From NCBI RefSeq assembly GCF_000150955.2, contig NC_011673.1, positions 945,394-1,009,393 of the forward strand: a stretch of 64,000 nucleotides of DNA, written 5' to 3'. The notes under the pieces are model-generated. The model was not told where the DNA came from. It worked only from the letters and a program-made list of their open reading frames with translations, and ran no database searches. Each line of letters begins with the position of its first letter. Position 1 is the first letter of the stretch. The position numbers were made by a program, and so were the translations under genes. This DNA comes from Phaeodactylum tricornutum CCAP 1055/1 (lineage: Eukaryota > Bacillariophyta > Bacillariophyceae > Surirellales > Neidiaceae). Of this stretch, positions 30,341 to 40,317 are shown piece after piece.

Positions 30341-32202
30341 GGTCGAAAGTCAGCCACGAGCAGGATCTCTCTATTGTTCCTCACCAAAGTGAAATGTTGC
30401 TTGATTGGGTGTTTGCATTTGCCTATAGTGCTGTGATGAATACCAACCCAAACGACTCGTTGTTCCCGACCTTTGCCGAAAAAGTGGAGTTGCGCAATTT
30501 ATCAGCTGGAAACATCAATGATGAAGAAATTGGAAATGAGACTACCCAAGATAGTACTTTGAAAGCAAAGGTAGATTCCAGCAAAAAAGTCACCAAGTAC
30601 TTTCAAGCACTTTTGGAGCGACTAATTAAGACAAGCGAGGAGCTTGTAGGTCCGAACGAAATGGCTAGAGCTGCCGGTTTGTATCAGGATGATGAAGATT
30701 TTAGCGAGGAATTTGATGGCAGCAGCTGCGTCGGTACAACTAGTGTCAACAATGAGCCAGGAATATTCAATCTGACAGGAGAAGAAGAAACGGTTGGATT
30801 GGATCCCCCAGCCAATGCTGCCTATTACTATAGCGGTTTGCTTCATAAGCACGGCATTTCAGCCGGACTCTCAACACATTCGGCTAAGCGCTCTGCAGTC
30901 GAAATGGCAAATGAAAGTGCTCTATTGCTCACAACATGGGTATGCTTCCGGGCAGGATGGCTGATGAAAGCAGTGCATACTATTTTTGATTACCTATCAT
31001 TTAATCCGAAAAATGATCGACAAGTTTCGAGGGTGTTCAGCGAATGGAATACGCCATCTTTTCGTGGTGAGATACTAGGTGGGCGTCCTCCAAGACTCCA
31101 TCCCATTCGACTTCAGGGATTTAAAGAAGCAGAGAAGGTTCGTTGTTTTGTTGCTGCACTATTTGTGAACTACGAAGACAAAGGCATAGACTCCAATATA
31201 TTTTGCACCATTGACGATCGGAAAAATCGACTTCGTGAGTTACGAAATCTGTATGATCTCTTGACGGCAACTATTCTCCGTTATCTGCCCAAGTTTGTCA
31301 AAGTCCTTCAAGAACATCCAAATCCGTCTCACCCATTCCGACAAGGTCAACGCACTTGTATCGAAAAGCACCCGTTTCTGTTACGAATCCTTAAGGCAAG
31401 TCAAACAGCAGGCATCTTGTGGGATGAGTTGAAAGCATGGAGTACTTTGGTTCAGAAAGACTTTCTCGAGAGAAATTTTGAGTCAGCAAGCTGGTCTGAG
31501 ATGCTAGAGGTTGTCGGGGAGGAGCAATTTTCTGCGGATCCTAGGACACTGGGAGGTTACATGGAAACAACGAATCGGACTATGAATACTATTCAGCTGG
31601 GACAGAGCAGGATGCTGGAGACTACAAGCATTCATGATGCCCGACTTAAGGAGCTAACTACCACTGTCAGCATACAAGGGCAAGCAATTGAGGAATGCAG
31701 GCAAGCGCTTGCAGAGATAAAGACATTGCTAAAAGAGGCTCTGGGGAAACCAGATATCCTTATCCCTGCCATCAATCAGGGTCAGGAACAACTACCCATC
31801 AATCCTTCTGCAGCAGAAAGAATGCTAGAAATAGACCAGCAGGTACTCCCAGTGTATTCTCTTCCCGAGAAGCTCAAGGATATGGACCTCACGGATTTAT
31901 TTCAGCAATGGCATTTTCAACAGTGGCATTTGCAGATGTATAGCGGTGGAACCAAACAGAGGGGCATTTCGAGTCAAATTCGCTTTGGAATGGAGTACTT
32001 TTCTCTGTTCCTTCCGGCACAGGTACCTCCGTTGCCTACAGGTACAGTCAATCCAATGGAATTACTTGCGGAACCGTGGCGGCGGCAGAATACAATTTTC
32101 CAACTTGATTTCATTGAAAGGTACCTGTCCTTCCTAAGCCTTTTAAAGTTTGCTTTCTATACTCGGAATAAGAAACCCTACCAAACTCACAAAAAGCGTT
32201 GA
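30341..32202 (+). pseudogene. Tyrosine recombinase-like gene, 3' part, downstream of the LTR element
   Basis: An open frame of about 620 codons runs from the target duplication to a stop at 32200-32202; the first ATG is at 30394. About 165-225 residues in, LSTHSAKRSAVEMANE, a WVCFRAGWLMKAVH segment and DYLSFNPKNDRQVSRVF match the second half of a Crypton-type tyrosine recombinase domain. The RAGW and the Tyr of DYL are kept, while the usual HSxR reads HSAK. A helical C-terminal part with IQGQAIEECRQALAEI follows. The loss of the second catalytic Arg suggests an inactive or repurposed recombinase fold even before the insertion. Whether a truncated product is made is unknown. Confidence 0.6.
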
Positions 32203-32311
32203 TAATGTATTTTGAATTACCGGCTCCATATCCCTTGCAAAGTCGTGCTCTCGTTTCTGCCATTTACACATTCCATTAGCTCGTACCAAATTCAAAGGAC
32301 CATGTTTGACC

Positions 32312-33124
32312 ATGGCAACTTTGTCTTCACTGTCAGATCAACGTTTCTCCCGCGCTAGCCTTTATACATCCCTTGATTCATATGATGATAAAGAGGATTC
32401 GGAATCGACCAAGAAACACAAGGCTCCTTCCTTGGCGAAGGCATCGAACCAGTTATGTCAGTTTTACGAAATAGTTTCGCAAGACTATCATAGAAATTGT
32501 TCGTCGTCGGAGGCGCGCAACACGGCGAGTCGCCCTTTGGCGGCATCGGAACTTTCGGATCGTGTTTTAACCAAAAGCTTGACCCTGATAGGAGGGGGAT
32601 ATAATAAAGGGCTACAGAGTAGTGGCAGAAGGCGGAAGACGAACGCTAAGAAAAAACGCAGGCGCCGGAAAGCAACGAAGTGGACGGATTTGTCGTCGAC
32701 GCAACTCGGCTTTGTCCAGAAGCTCAATATATGTTGGAACGATTATGTATGGAAGATTTTGAAGTGTACCAGAGGAATCAACATCCCAGTCGCTTCCCTG
32801 AATGCTCTGAAGCAAGCTAGATTGGAATGGATGGGGGCCCGGGTTCGGGTCGAATCCTGTATGTCAAATCCGTCTTGGTGTAAGCGAAGAGGCATCGTGG
32901 TACAAATAACCAAGGAAACTTGGGTTGTTGCGTTAGACCAATCATTGCCTTCTTCTGAAGGAGTTTCGACAAAAGTCAATGAGACGAGCATACGCGGGGC
33001 GCAGACAATTATTCTCCCGAAGCGCGGAACAGCGCTTGTAGCGCTCCTTCCTTTACCTATTGAAGAGAACAATCCACAGGAAGGTGAACGCAACCTATGC
33101 TTGGTTCTCCGTGAAAGTCTCTAG
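32312..33124 (+). CDS. POP4: RNase P/MRP protein subunit Rpp29 (Pop4)
   Basis: 270 residues from the ATG at 32312 (GACCATGGC). The N-terminal 110 residues are Ser-rich and end in a very basic stretch (GRRRKTNAKKKRRRRK), a likely nucleolar signal. The Rpp29 barrel follows: LNICWNDYVWKILK, LNALKQARLEWMGARVRV, CKRRGIVVQITKETWVVAL, and after an insert IILPKRGTALVALLPLP. Rpp29 binds the RNA and other proteins in RNase P and RNase MRP, which mature tRNA 5' ends and pre-rRNA. It is convergent with eL42, 79 bases away. Confidence 0.85.
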   Translation: MATLSSLSDQRFSRASLYTSLDSYDDKEDSESTKKHKAPSLAKASNQLCQFYEIVSQDYHRNCSSSEARNTASRPLAASELSDRVLTKSLTLIGGGYNKGLQSSGRRRKTNAKKKRRRRKATKWTDLSSTQLGFVQKLNICWNDYVWKILKCTRGINIPVASLNALKQARLEWMGARVRVESCMSNPSWCKRRGIVVQITKETWVVALDQSLPSSEGVSTKVNETSIRGAQTIILPKRGTALVALLPLPIEENNPQEGERNLCLVLRESL

Positions 33125-33203
33125 GTCTGATACGAAAAAAGCTTCATAGACTATCGCAGACACTTCAGAGTCAATTTTGTAATATTAGTAGAGGAGAAAC
33201 ATT

Positions 33204-33515
33204 CTAATACTGGTGACCGGATTGTTTTGCCTTTTCTCCCAGTTCGAAATGCTTGGTTCGCTTGATACACAACTGCTTCTTGGTCTTACATTTCTTGCAT
33301 TCCAGACGCAAAACCACCTTACGCGTGGTCTTGGCCTTTTTGTGAAAGACGGGCTTGGTTTGTCCACCAAAGCCCATTTGCTTGCTATCGTAACGGCGCT
33401 TTCCCTGTGCAAAGTTGGAAGCCTTACCTGCTTTGTACTGGGTCACCTTGTGGGCGGCGTGCTTCTTGCACTTGCCGGCGCAGTAAGTCTTGCGTTCTTT
33501 CGGGACGTTTACCAT
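33204..33515 (-). CDS. RPL44: Large-subunit ribosomal protein eL42 (L36a/L44)
   Basis: A 103-residue intronless frame with the full eL42 pattern: [56 protein letters not shown] and KHFELG. It sits at the E site of the 60S subunit. The first zinc-ligand pair is C-x3-C (CAGKC), one residue shorter than the yeast CKGKTC. Pro55 is the counterpart of yeast Pro56, the residue linked to cycloheximide sensitivity. Confidence 0.97.
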   Translation of the reverse strand: MVNVPKERKTYCAGKCKKHAAHKVTQYKAGKASNFAQGKRRYDSKQMGFGGQTKPVFHKKAKTTRKVVLRLECKKCKTKKQLCIKRTKHFELGEKAKQSGHQY

Positions 33516-34308
33516 CGTTCCAAAACACTACTAAAATGTCAATCAAAGGGACTGCAAGAAACGTAGAAAGGAGTACGTCGTGAGATCAACAGATCCAGCA
33601 AAAATCTATTTCCAAGTGTGCATTTCTCTTTGAATGAGCCTACGTTTGTCGCTTCGCAACAAATCAATGCCTCCATCCTAACCCTGAGTTTCAGCCGGTT
33701 CCACCTACGTTTCCGTTGACTAGATGTCAAGATAATGTAGAAGACCTGATAAATTGTCGCTTCTAATCTCAATCAAATGAAACACGCGGATACATACACA
33801 CCTCTTGACTAGCTAAGCAACACTACGGCAGTGGATCAACCTGGGGACTACCGTTCCGAAGCCGCGGCGTCGTGTATCTCCGAACCGGCAACGCAGCAGT
33901 CACTGTCGTACATTAGTAAAAGCGGTAGAAGGTAGAAACTAAAGAAGTCTTGGGATGAAGGTTGTGTCTGTCCGTCGCGACCACAATCCGGCATCCCGTA
34001 AGCATCATCGTTTTGTGACCATTTTATGTCATTCCGACATCTTCTAGACTGGAAAGTATATGTATTGGAGCTCTGACGTTGGACCGTGTATCTGTAGAAT
34101 CCAGGTTCCCCGTGTCGGTCGGTATCTTTGTATCGGCGTCGTGTTTTTGTACCGGTGTACCCAAAATTTCTTGCGGGAATCTTCCGTCTTTCACAATCCT
34201 CCGATGTCACGACGCCAATCGAAATCTCACCGACATCATTATCGCCCATCTTCACCTACGTACCACGGCATCCTTCGAAACTCTTCTCTCCCATTTCGAG
34301 TTTTCCAA
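33516..34308. other. Divergent intergenic region, eL42 and START-like gene
   Basis: No gene recognised. The plus frame from 34060 is open into the next gene but lacks features before 34309. Confidence 0.5.
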
Positions 34309-35216
34309 ATGTTGTGCAACACTAGATCCACCTTGGCGTTGTCCTTTTGGCTGCTGTGCGCGTTGGCAACGGCGAAAAAGCCGAATCGCAATGCCCCACA
34401 CGCGCATTCCGGCCTGTTGAAAGCGCACCAGCCCGGTCCCTTTCCCATTGTCTTGTCGAATGCCGACGAAGCGGAACTGAATCGCGGGAACTCCGTCATG
34501 AAGCAGACCATGCCGGCTGCCGGAGAAGAAGCCGGGACCGTTCTCTGTGTGCAGGATATTGATGCTCCCATGCCGGCAGTTTGGAACCAGATTCTCGATC
34601 TGGGCGCCTACAAGGGAAAGGTGCCCAAAGTCAGCGCTTGCGATAACTACATATGCCAAAAGAACCACGATGGAACTTTTACCGTCAAGACACGTATGGT
34701 CCTCGGAGTCATGCCGGGTTATTCGGTAAGTACGGAAACCGTAGACATATGATCGTTTCCCTTTTTTTCTTTGGATCGCTAATGACTCGTCCGCCACTTT
34801 GACTTAACCTGCACCTACCACAGTACGAAAACTACTATAACCATCGGTATTTGCCAGAAGATTCCTCTATGGTTTGGTCTCTGGATTACGAGAAGACTTC
34901 GGATTTTGACGACGTTGCCGGACACTGGCACGTCGCGGAGCACCCTTCCAAACCCTCTCACACGCGGGTCTTCTACTCCTGCGACGTCCAAATGAAAGGC
35001 AACCTACCCAAACCAATTATCAACTACATTGGTAAAGCGGCACTGAAACAGGCCACGTCGTGGGTTAAAAAAGAAGCTGAGCAAAACCAAAAGGCGACGC
35101 CGCCAGCACCCTTTGACGAGTGCTTTAGTGCAGGGGGCGACGACAAGGAAAACGCAGCACCAGCAGGTATTGGCAAAGGCATCAGAAAGCCAGCCTTTTT
35201 TGGCAGTCGGAAATAG
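34309..35216 (+). CDS. Secreted or lumenal START/SRPBCC-like protein
   Basis: Exons 34309-34725 and 34824-35216 (GT-AG, phase 0) give 269 residues. The ATG at 34309 starts a signal peptide (STLALSFWLLCALATA); an upstream in-frame ATG at 34060 would hide it. The body fits the SRPBCC fold: VLCVQDIDAPMPAVWNQILDLGAYKGKVPKV is the typical start, then a strand-rich middle and a C-terminal helix (ALKQATSWVKKEAEQN). Such proteins bind lipids or other hydrophobic ligands; the ligand is unknown. The last 40 residues are low-complexity and basic. Confidence 0.7.
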
Positions 35217-35589
35217 AATCGTAACGGTGCCAACTACTCCATTGTCCTAGGGGCCATGCGCCGTGAGAAAGGACGGCCGAAATTTTCTCCTTACCCGATT
35301 AACAATATTGCTAGAGTCAAATGTTGGTTTTCTGGCACCCAACAAGCTAATAGTAGCTCAATAACAGCTAGAGTTGATCCTGCCTGCGATCAGGATTTTT
35401 TTATCGTTGGCGTCATTCGTATGGGTACAAAAGCTAAGTGTAAACGATACTTCCTAAAGTGTTATTGTGATGGCAGTATTATAGCGTGGATGTTCAAGAG
35501 TGATGCGTTTTGTGTATGTGCGCGTCGTATCCGTGCGTGGCATTCGTCCGTTACATCCTCTCCTCCAACCATTGGTGGTGTCGACCGCT
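35217..35589. other. Convergent 3' intergenic region
   Basis: No gene seen between the stops of the START-like and kinase genes. Confidence 0.5.
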
Positions 35590-37032
35590 TTAGAAACTCA
35601 GCGGTCCGAATCCGGAAATTAAAAAGTACGGCTGCAGAAGAATCTTGACAATGTTCGGGCGCCGTTTAGGATCCAATCGCAAACACTTGGCGATTAGATT
35701 GCGCAGATTGTCGTCCTCGACGTCGCTCAAGTCAATTTCCGGTCCACCCTGGAGCATTTTTGTTATCTGCATCGGTGTCATACCGTCAAAGTAACCCTTG
35801 CCGGTGGACAGTTCGTACAAGAGCATACCGAAACTCCAAACGTCGTAATTGTACTGTAGTACAAAGAAGGGCCCGTCGCCGGACAGGAACGCGCGTGCGA
35901 ATTCTGGAGGCGTTGCTTCTGGACTGTAATCGACCGGATTGTCTTGGACGGGGATGGCCGATTCCAAATCAATGCCCTTGACTTGCCCGTCTTTGGTGAC
36001 GATGAAGTTCTCCGTTTTCATGTCCGTCCAAACCAATCCGGAGTTGTGGATTGCTTGCAAACACGAGGCAGCCGAAACAGCGGCTTCCCGCATTTCCTTC
36101 CCCGACAGCTGTCCTTTTTCGGAAATGTATCTCTTCAAATCAATGGCCCCTCGTTCCAAGACCAGCGCCGACTGGGAACCAAACTTTTTGGTAATCACCG
36201 ACGCGGGTTGGACAAAGTCGACGAGTTCCACAAATTTCCCCCGGCTCAGACCAGTCTTGGTGATTTTGGCGTAATTAGACGCTTCGCGTTCGATTGCTTC
36301 CGTATTGGAGCTCAGTTTGATCAGCAGGGAGTCGCCGGTGGGGAGACCATCTTCGTTAGCCTTGTAGGCCTTGTAGATTCTTGATTTCCCCGAAGTGCTT
36401 TTTTGCGGTCGACCGGAGATTAAGTACTGTCGATCATCGTCTCCAATGACTTCGCCCGTGAGTGCGAATTCCAGCTTGGCTTGGCGTTGGAGTTCCGACA
36501 GGGATACGACGGCGGGTGATGCGTTGGACGGCTGGGTTCGTCCGTTCGCCTTGGCCGGCACGGTTTGGGGACTCCCGAGTTGGTACTTGGAACCGGTACT
36601 GGTGACGATTGTTTTGCGAGCCGCGGCGGCTTCCGGTTTTTCCAAAGGCGACGTGGTAATGACTTGTCCGTCGGGAATGCTGGGATGGAATTTGACGGTC
36701 CCCGTGACGCGTCCGCTGGTGAGGACCTTCCAGTCGTCCAAGACCGGTACGCGCATCGACAAGGCCGTCGGGGCCCGAGTCGTCCTCGAGGTGACGGGAC
36801 GTGACGCGAGTATCGCTGGCGATAGGGAAAGAAAGGACGACTTTGGACCGGCCCACAATTTGGTGGCCCTACCAGCCTGACCGTAGGCCCCCACGGCTTG
36901 GGCTGGTCGATGGCTACTGCCACTACCGGAAGACCAGGCGAAGGAGGAATCCGTCGATAGCAAGAGCAGCAACAGTGGCAGCAGTCTTCGGAGCCAAGCC
37001 GCCAAGGAATCTTTCCCGATTGTGCGTTTCAT
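35590..37032 (-). CDS. Atypical protein kinase with plastid-type presequence
   Basis: 480 residues from the ATG at 37032. A basic start, a Leu run (LLPLLLLLL) and SSFAWSS resemble a diatom bipartite plastid presequence with an aromatic at the cut. The kinase domain spans about 215-475. A weak Gly loop is followed by the ATP Lys in LLIKLS near 238. GLVWTDMKTENFIV near 336 takes the place of HRDxKxxN, and GIDLESA near 354 the place of DFG. YDVWSFGMLLYEL and LRLDPKRRPN are normal. The catalytic Asp, Lys, Asn and metal-binding Asp are kept, so activity is plausible despite Trp-Thr for His-Arg. The substrate is unknown. Confidence 0.8.
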   Translation of the reverse strand: MKRTIGKDSLAAWLRRLLPLLLLLLSTDSSFAWSSGSGSSHRPAQAVGAYGQAGRATKLWAGPKSSFLSLSPAILASRPVTSRTTRAPTALSMRVPVLDDWKVLTSGRVTGTVKFHPSIPDGQVITTSPLEKPEAAAARKTIVTSTGSKYQLGSPQTVPAKANGRTQPSNASPAVVSLSELQRQAKLEFALTGEVIGDDDRQYLISGRPQKSTSGKSRIYKAYKANEDGLPTGDSLLIKLSSNTEAIEREASNYAKITKTGLSRGKFVELVDFVQPASVITKKFGSQSALVLERGAIDLKRYISEKGQLSGKEMREAAVSAASCLQAIHNSGLVWTDMKTENFIVTKDGQVKGIDLESAIPVQDNPVDYSPEATPPEFARAFLSGDGPFFVLQYNYDVWSFGMLLYELSTGKGYFDGMTPMQITKMLQGGPEIDLSDVEDDNLRNLIAKCLRLDPKRRPNIVKILLQPYFLISGFGPLSF

Positions 37033-38022
37033 CCTGGCTTTCTCACTGTTGGGAGTATTCCGTTGCCAACGGAATACCCAGAATGCACGGCCCGGCCTTT
37101 CCAAGTGAGGAGTTACAATTCAGGGTTACTACCTATTGCAACGGTACGGCGTCCCGGTATCACGGCGACGACACGCGTACAAACACCGTCACACAGGTAT
37201 AGATAGGTATACAGTTTCAGGATACTGCAACCAAGGAGAGAGAACTAGAGCAACGACGACACACACAACTGTCCGTAGCGAGTACCAAAGCCAACCAACT
37301 CGCTAGCAGGCAGGCGGCTCGAGACGCTATGGAAAACGTATTTGCAGTTCCAGAGTGTTGGATTAGGGTTTTGACAATTACCCAGTTGACTGTGAACTAC
37401 CTACTTACTAATGTACCTAACTGTCAGCGTCGCCTTGGAACGAAAGCGCACCCGCATCTTTTTCATCGTGTCGTGTTTGTGACGGTGAGCCAATACGATT
37501 TGTTGTCCGTATACGGGTTCTTATACCCTTATACACAGACGCCGTCTTGGACTAGAGCAGCTAGGTAGGTATCGGTACCTACGCCAGAGCCCAACAAACG
37601 GACAAGCAAACGAATACACATTGAATCTTATTGGACTCGGGAATCCCTTGACCAATCGTAGGGAGCCACCCTACTGAGTCATTGTTTTCCACCAACGAAG
37701 AGGATCATTGACAGTCAGAGCAGCGACACGACGAGAATGAGAAACGTTGGTCTGCCTTGGAATTTCTATGATGGACCGTGATGGGTTGGATATGGAATGG
37801 CTATTCACAGTCATACCTCTTTCTAGTAAAGCAGAGTAAAGTAAGAAGGTCAGAAGGTAGGAAGGTAGGTGCAGTGCCAGTACAGTCAACAACGACAATA
37901 ACACCTGCAAGTGTCATCACATTACCACATCCTCACTCATTGGCCATTACTCTCGTTGTCTGTCTCTTTCTCACGGACCACAATCATCTTGGATTCCACA
38001 GTCAAACGTACCCCTGACCGCA
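37033..38022. promoter_or_regulatory. Divergent upstream region, kinase and CRY-DASH
   Basis: Holds GACTGTGA at 37388-37395 (sense for the kinase) and TCACAGTC at 37805-37812 (sense for CRY-DASH), plus a CACAGTC variant near 38000. GAAGGTAG-type short repeats lie around 37846-37870. No gene seen. Confidence 0.5.
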
Positions 38023-40148
38023 ATGAGCAGTAGCAGGTCCAAGCAGTCTTTTTGGTTCCTTATCTTTGTTCACACCGTCCTTATCTTGACCTTTGCTGCC
38101 GGTGCCGCCACTGCCATGAGAGGAGCATCCGTCAGTACCGTGACGAAAGCGACCTCACGCGCCTCGTCGCAAGTTGTCTTGCACTGGTTCCGACACGGAG
38201 ATTTACGCTTGCTGGACAATCCGGCCTTGATCCATTCCAGGTAAGAGTTACACGTTATTTTGTCTTTGCGACAGCTCGAGTAGGAATGGAACGCACAAAA
38301 ACTCGAGTCCGTCCCCACGAACTTCCAACACAAACCTTTCCTCACTCATCTTTACGTGTGACCCTTCTTGTTGGCTTGTTCGTTAGCAAAACTGCCGAAT
38401 CTTGTGTTCCCGTCTTTTGTTTCGACGACAGTGTCTACGGCAACGACAATCGGACTCCGGACACTCGCGCGCCGCATTCGAACGATCGCGGTCAACTCAA
38501 GTGCGGACCCCGTCGTGCGCAGTTCGTACTGGATTCGGTCCAGGATCTACGACGCAGTCTACAATCCCGAGGTAGCGCCTTGTACGTGGCGCACGGGAAA
38601 CCCGCACAAGTCTTCCAAAGATTGGTGGATGCCTGGCCGGCGGTTCCAGCCGCCGACACTGCCGCTCCGAACGGCAGTCTACTCACCATTGTTTGTCAGC
38701 GGGAAGTGGTGCGGGAGGAAAACGACGCGGTCCGAGCGGTACAATCCGTTCTACGCCGACGCTTTCCGCAAGCCAAAGTTCAACAAATTTGGGGCTCCAC
38801 CATGTACGAACTGGACGATTTGCCCTTTGCCACGGACCTCGCCAACATGCCCGATACCTTTACGCCCTTTCGGAACAAGGTGGAAAAGAATTGTCAAATT
38901 GGCACACCCCTGCCGGTACCCAAGCAACTCTCTCTGCCGGAGAATTTTCCTTCCGCCTTGAAACAAGGCCTGGAGTACCTACCCACCTTAAAAGAGCTGG
39001 GGTACACGGATGCGCAAATTCAGCAAGTCGAAACCCATGACGAGCGCGGAGTCCTGCACTTTATGGTGGCGAAACAGCCGGACTCGCACGTGTTGAGGAC
39101 TACATTTGGACACAGGATTGTTTGAAGGATTACTTCGAAACGCGCAACGGGATGCTGGGGCCGAACTATTCGACCAAATTCAGTCCCTGGTTGGCCCACG
39201 GCAACGTTTCACCCCGGTACGTGGCCGCACAGTGCCGTAAGTACGAAGAAGAACGCGTGGAGAACAAATCTACCTACTGGGTAGTCTTTGAACTGCTGTG
39301 GCGCGATTTTTGCAAATTTTTTGCCACGAAACATGGTGACGCTATTTTTTATCCGTACGGGACGACCGAACGCACGGATCGGCACAAGCCTTGGTCGACC
39401 TTTGGTCGTAATTTACAGGCGTGGCAGGAGGGTCGCACGGGCTACCCTCTCGTAGACGCCAACATGCGAGAATTGGTCGCCACCGGCTTCATGTCAAATC
39501 GTGGCCGTCAGAATGTGGCATCCTTTCTCGCCATTAACTTGAATCACGATTGGCGATGCGGCGGGGATTTCTTCGAAAGCCATCTGGTACGTTAAGGAGA
39601 ACATTGTGTGGACGTTTCCACGTTTTGGAATTGTTACTGACACTTAATATTCGCGCATTTCTGAAATTCTATTTTTGTCTTCGTTGCGGTGTTGGTGGTT
39701 GCTGCAGTTGGATTACGACGTGTATAGCAATTGGGTGAATTGGTGTGCGGCCGCGGGTATGACGGGTGGTCGTCTCAACCGATTCAACATTTCTAAGCAA
39801 AGCAAGGACTACGACCAACACGGCGACTACGTGCGGCATTGGTTACCGGAACTGGCCAAGGTGCCCAACGAATTCGTCCATGAGCCTTGGAAAATGACGT
39901 CGTTCCAGCAGATGGAGTACGAGTGCAAACTCGGCGTGGATTATCCCAACCCGATTGTTCCGCCGTCCCGGCCCAACCCCCACACGGACCGGAACAATCG
40001 CGGCCGTGGTGGGCACCAGTCAAAAGGCAACAATCGCCACGGTCCACCCGACAAATCCCGCAAAGCCAATGCGAGTGGAAGCAACCGACACCAAAAATAC
40101 GAAATGAAGAGTCTCCAACCCGGCAGTTTTCGAGTCAAGGAATCGTAA
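38023..40148 (+). CDS. CRY-DASH cryptochrome/photolyase, with an apparent one-base frameshift
   Basis: Exons are 38023-38240, 38387-39586 and 39708-40148, all GT-AG. A signal-peptide-like start (FWFLIFVHTVLILTFAAGA) precedes VVLHWFRHGDLRLLDNPAL, the photolyase N-terminal domain. The FAD domain has TRNGMLGPNYSTKFSPWLAHGN, STYWVVFELLWRDFCKFF, SNRGRQNVASFLA, a DWRCGGDFFES segment and DYDVYSNWVNWCAAAG. These are CRY-DASH hallmarks; such proteins bind FAD and methenyltetrahydrofolate and repair CPD in single-stranded DNA or act as blue-light sensors. Near 39060-39066 (TTTATGG) the frame shifts by one base between the antenna and FAD regions. A lost T or a sequencing error is likely, and no intron explains it. 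The tail after 39990 is Asn/Arg/Gly-rich. Confidence 0.85.
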
Positions 40149-40317
40149 ACAGGGAATGGTGATCAAACAAAACAAGTAGCTCACAGTCTAAATAATTGGC
40201 AACTACTTTGTGATCGATGTAGGCGGCGCCCCAAACTACCGCGTCATTCGTACCTAGGTCCGTTGATCGGCCAGAGGTGTGGTTTCTCTGCCAAAATGTT
40301 CCCCTACTTTTTAGGTG

